Assembly (NCBI GenBank): GCA_905197385.1 | Contig: CAJJYO010000095.1 | Coordinates: 1 to 6,455, forward strand | Direction: 5' to 3' | DNA length: 6,455 nt | From: an uncultured Collinsella sp. | GTDB lineage: Bacteria; Actinomycetota; Coriobacteriia; Coriobacteriales; Coriobacteriaceae | Part shown: positions 5,014 to 6,455 of the stretch, in pieces | How the letters are laid out: each line of letters opens with the position of its first letter | Position numbering within the stretch: position 1 is the first letter of the stretch | Notes under the pieces: generated by a model | Database searches by the model: none | The model's input: only the letters and a program-made list of their open reading frames with translations | Told to the model about the DNA's origin: nothing | Made by a program: the position numbers and the translations under genes

Positions 5014-6455
5014 CTAATGGATAAGCTTAAAGTCCAAGTGCCCACGCGTGGTATTGACGCGCGAGACCTCGATAATCACGCGCTGCCCCAGCTCGTAACG
5101 GGTGCCCGTGTCGGCACCTGTGAGCGTGAGCGCGTCCTCGTCGAACTCGAACCACTCGTTGCCCAGACTCTTGATCGAAACCAAGCCTTCGACCTGCGTT
5201 AGGTCCAAGCGCACAAAAAGGCCCATGCTGCTAACCCACGAGACGGTTCCGGCATAGCGCTCGCCCAGACGGTCCTCATAGTACTGGGCAATCTTGATCT
5301 TTTGCGTCGCATGGCTGGCGGCATCTGCCGCGCGCTCGGCATCGCTGCATGCGCGGCAGATCTGCGGCAGAATGCGCGGCAGTGACTCGCGCCCCTTGCC
5401 GATCAGGCGCGGCGTACGGACCAGGGCGTCCTTGCCGCCCAGCTGCTCATAGGCCAACTGCAGCTTGAGTACGCGGTGCACCACCAGATCGGGGTAGCGA
5501 CGGATGGGACTCGTAAAGTGACAGTAGCACGGCGCGGCGAGCGCAAAGTGGCCCTCGTTGCGCGGCTTGTACAGCGCGCGCTGCATGCTGCGCAGAAGCA
5601 GCGTGTTAACGAGCGGTGCGTTGGCCGTACCGGCGGCAGCATCAACTGCAGCCTGCAGCTCATCGGGGCTCCCCAGGGCAATACCGGCAGCACGGCGATC
5701 GTCGATGATGCCTAGCTGCGCCAGCGCAACGGCGGCACCGTGCAGGCTATCGGGGCTCGGATATTCATGCACGCGATAGCAGGCCTCGATATCACGGTCT
5801 GCCAGCCACTCTGCAACGCACTCGTTGGCGAGCAGCATGGCTTCCTCGATAAGCGACGTGGCACACGAACGCTCACGCGCCACAATCTGCACGGGCACTC
5901 CGTCCTCATCCAATAGAGCGCGAATCTCGGCTGTGTCAAAATCGACTGAGCCGCGGGCGCGACGAATACGACGGCGAAGTTCGGCGAGTTCGTTAGCGGA
6001 GACAAGGAAATCGCCGAGGTCGATGTTGTAGCCGCGAGCGGCCTCCTCGCACGCAAGACCGCGCTCAAGCGCTTCCTCGCGCGAGGCCTCGGCAGACGCA
6101 ACATCCTCGGCTGCACCCTCCAGCACCGAATACTCAACCGCGCCGGCACGCACCAGCAGCGCCTCGGCGCCGTCATAGTCCATACGCACACGCGAGCGAA
6201 TCACGCTGGGATACGGATCGTAATGCCGCACGCGACCCTGCGCATCGAGCTCGATATCGACGGTAAACGCAAGACGGTCCTCGTCAGGGCGAAGCGAGCA
6301 CAGGTCATTGGACAGGCGTTCGGGCAGCATGGGAAGCACGCGATCGGCCAGATACACCGATGTCGTACGATGGCGAGCCTCAAGATCGATATGCCCGTCC
6401 CAAGCCACATAGTGTGAAACGTCGGCGATATGCACACCCAGCTTGTAGCCACCCT
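5014..6455 (-). CDS. rnr: Ribonuclease R, C-terminal part (5' end outside window)
   Basis: RNase R is a processive 3'-to-5' exoribonuclease that degrades structured RNA. The window holds the last 479 or so codons; the frame is still open at the right edge, so the start is not here. It opens within the RNB catalytic domain at GGYKLGVHIADVSHYV, so the metal-binding aspartate cluster lies just beyond the window. Visible RNB landmarks, numbered from the GTG at 6435, are RVLPMLPERLSNDLCSL (32-48), SLIEEAMLLANECVAEWL (194-211) and HFTSPIRRYPDLVVHR (306-321), the conserved segment that holds the RNA 3' end. A C-terminal S1 RNA-binding domain (about 391-470) begins GERYAGTVSWVSSMGLFVRL. The protein stops right after HLDFKLIH, so it lacks the long basic tail of E. 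coli RNase R. The GTG at 6435 is internal, not a start. No frameshift is visible. The retained motifs make RNase R far more likely than RNase II. Confidence 0.92.
   Translation of the reverse strand, partial: GGYKLGVHIADVSHYVAWDGHIDLEARHRTTSVYLADRVLPMLPERLSNDLCSLRPDEDRLAFTVDIELDAQGRVRHYDPYPSVIRSRVRMDYDGAEALLVRAGAVEYSVLEGAAEDVASAEASREEALERGLACEEAARGYNIDLGDFLVSANELAELRRRIRRARGSVDFDTAEIRALLDEDGVPVQIVARERSCATSLIEEAMLLANECVAEWLADRDIEACYRVHEYPSPDSLHGAAVALAQLGIIDDRRAAGIALGSPDELQAAVDAAAGTANAPLVNTLLLRSMQRALYKPRNEGHFALAAPCYCHFTSPIRRYPDLVVHRVLKLQLAYEQLGGKDALVRTPRLIGKGRESLPRILPQICRACSDAERAADAASHATQKIKIAQYYEDRLGERYAGTVSWVSSMGLFVRLDLTQVEGLVSIKSLGNEWFEFDEDALTLTGADTGTRYELGQRVIIEVSRVNTTRGHLDFKLIH

Noticed and set aside
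4839..5045. Minus-strand frame of 68 codons between rnr and the recombinase
   Set aside because: It starts inside rnr in a different frame, runs through the hairpin and the inverted repeats, and has no ribosome site or recognisable motif.

Overview
The window is about 60% GC, gene-dense, and every gene I can support lies on the minus strand. Gene content and protein style suggest a gut actinobacterium of the Coriobacteriia, with Collinsella-like as my best guess: a MurNAc PTS cluster, a VanZ-family protein, a solitary small serine recombinase and RNase R. This assignment is inference from composition and protein resemblance, not from a database match.

In transcription order (right to left) the layout is as follows. 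The 3' two-thirds of rnr (RNase R) enters from the right edge and ends at 5014, followed by a GC-rich hairpin at 4961-4984. Next comes a short non-coding region (about 4838-4960) with two inverted repeats built on AGGT/ACCT half-sites. It lies just in front of a 201-residue serine recombinase (4837-4232). A VanZ-family membrane protein (4127-3546, TTG start) follows. A non-coding gap (3342-3545) then holds a 9-bp-stem hairpin and smaller dyads. The last block is a MurNAc catabolic cluster: murR (RpiR-type regulator, 3341-2490), murQ (MurNAc-6-P etherase, start 2479) and murP (PTS EIIBC, 1508-78). The left 77 bases hold a hairpin and no gene I can support.

The three mur genes form a pathway. 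MurP imports and phosphorylates N-acetylmuramic acid recovered from peptidoglycan. MurQ splits MurNAc-6-P into GlcNAc-6-P and D-lactate. MurR is expected to sense MurNAc-6-P and control the operon. MurP has no EIIA domain, so it needs an EIIA encoded elsewhere.

The most notable observation is that murQ is broken near its 3' end. The reading frame stops at 1694, but the missing C-terminal 44 residues are still readable in another frame down to 1566. Comparison with the spacing in E. coli MurQ, from memory, suggests about 10 nt are missing rather than one base. The second point of interest is a 26-bp inverted repeat with a central AA just upstream of the recombinase, which has the geometry of a serine-invertase crossover site. 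I do not see a wholly new system here.
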